13,763 bases of DNA from an uncultured Collinsella sp. (GTDB lineage Bacteria; Actinomycetota; Coriobacteriia; Coriobacteriales; Coriobacteriaceae), in the NCBI GenBank assembly GCA_900757385.1, contig CAAENO010000100.1:1-13763 (forward strand), written 5' to 3'. Every line of letters begins with the position of its first letter. The stretch's first letter is position 1. A program made the translations under genes and the position numbers. This document shows positions 13,714 through 13,763 of the stretch, piece by piece. A model generated the notes under the pieces. The model did no database searches and was not told the origin of the DNA. It was given only the letters and a program-made list of their open reading frames with translations.

Positions 13714-13753
13714 CGCCCCCGCGGCCCCTCTCGGGCCCCGGGGGCGCCATTTT
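13714..13753 (+). terminator. GC-rich intrinsic terminator after dtd
   Basis: CGCCCCCG (13714-13721) pairs with CGGGGGCG (13739-13746). After one C-C mismatch, GGCCC (13723-13727) pairs with GGGCC (13733-13737). ATTTT follows at 13749-13753. It ends the rdgB-dtd transcript, 77 bases beyond the dtd stop. Confidence 0.8.
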
Positions 13754-13763
13754 CCCAGTTGAA

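Overview
The window is a high-GC bacterial chromosome segment of housekeeping genes, all on the + strand except one tRNA gene. The best guess for its source is an actinomycete of the class Coriobacteriia, Collinsella-like. The grounds are the codon usage, an actinobacterial-type ARG box, the murI-rph-rdgB order seen in Actinobacteria, and a MurE that lacks the diaminopimelate-reading motif. This is an inference from family knowledge, since no database was searched.

Region 1 (1-5130) is an arginine/ornithine operon, argC-argJ-argB-argD. An ArgR-type operator precedes argC and a long stem-loop terminator follows argD. ArgB makes N-acetylglutamyl phosphate, ArgC reduces it to the semialdehyde, ArgD transaminates this to N-acetylornithine, and ArgJ moves the acetyl group back to glutamate, releasing ornithine. 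This is the complete cyclic acetyl-recycling route from acetylglutamate to ornithine. No argF, argG or argH lies in the window, so the conversion of ornithine to arginine is not encoded here.

Region 2 (about 5046-6106) has no believable protein gene and is the most unusual part. It holds, in order: the argD terminator and a second hairpin; an AT-rich island bounded by 15-bp inverted repeats, with a perfect TATAAT box inside; a tandem array with a period of about 186 bp; and an intact tRNA-Val(UAC) gene on the minus strand with its own promoter. Each array unit carries an 18-nt copy of the 3' end of that tRNA, a minus-strand terminator hairpin, a GC-rich structured core and an inverted T-arm-like 13-mer. 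The array lies between the converging argD and tRNA-Val transcripts.

Region 3 (6107-8037) is a single gene for glutamine-dependent asparagine synthetase, asnB, with a clear terminator.

Region 4 (8100-13753) carries a cell-wall and nucleic-acid maintenance cluster: murE, a HAD phosphatase, murI, rph, a terminator, then the tightly coupled pair rdgB-dtd and a final GC-rich terminator. MurE and MurI supply steps of peptidoglycan precursor synthesis. Rph trims tRNA 3' ends, RdgB clears non-canonical purine nucleotides and Dtd removes D-amino acids from tRNA. MurE has EDPA where DAP-adding enzymes have DNPR, which suggests a dibasic residue other than meso-DAP, possibly L-ornithine. That would link the arg operon to the cell wall, but this is a hypothesis.
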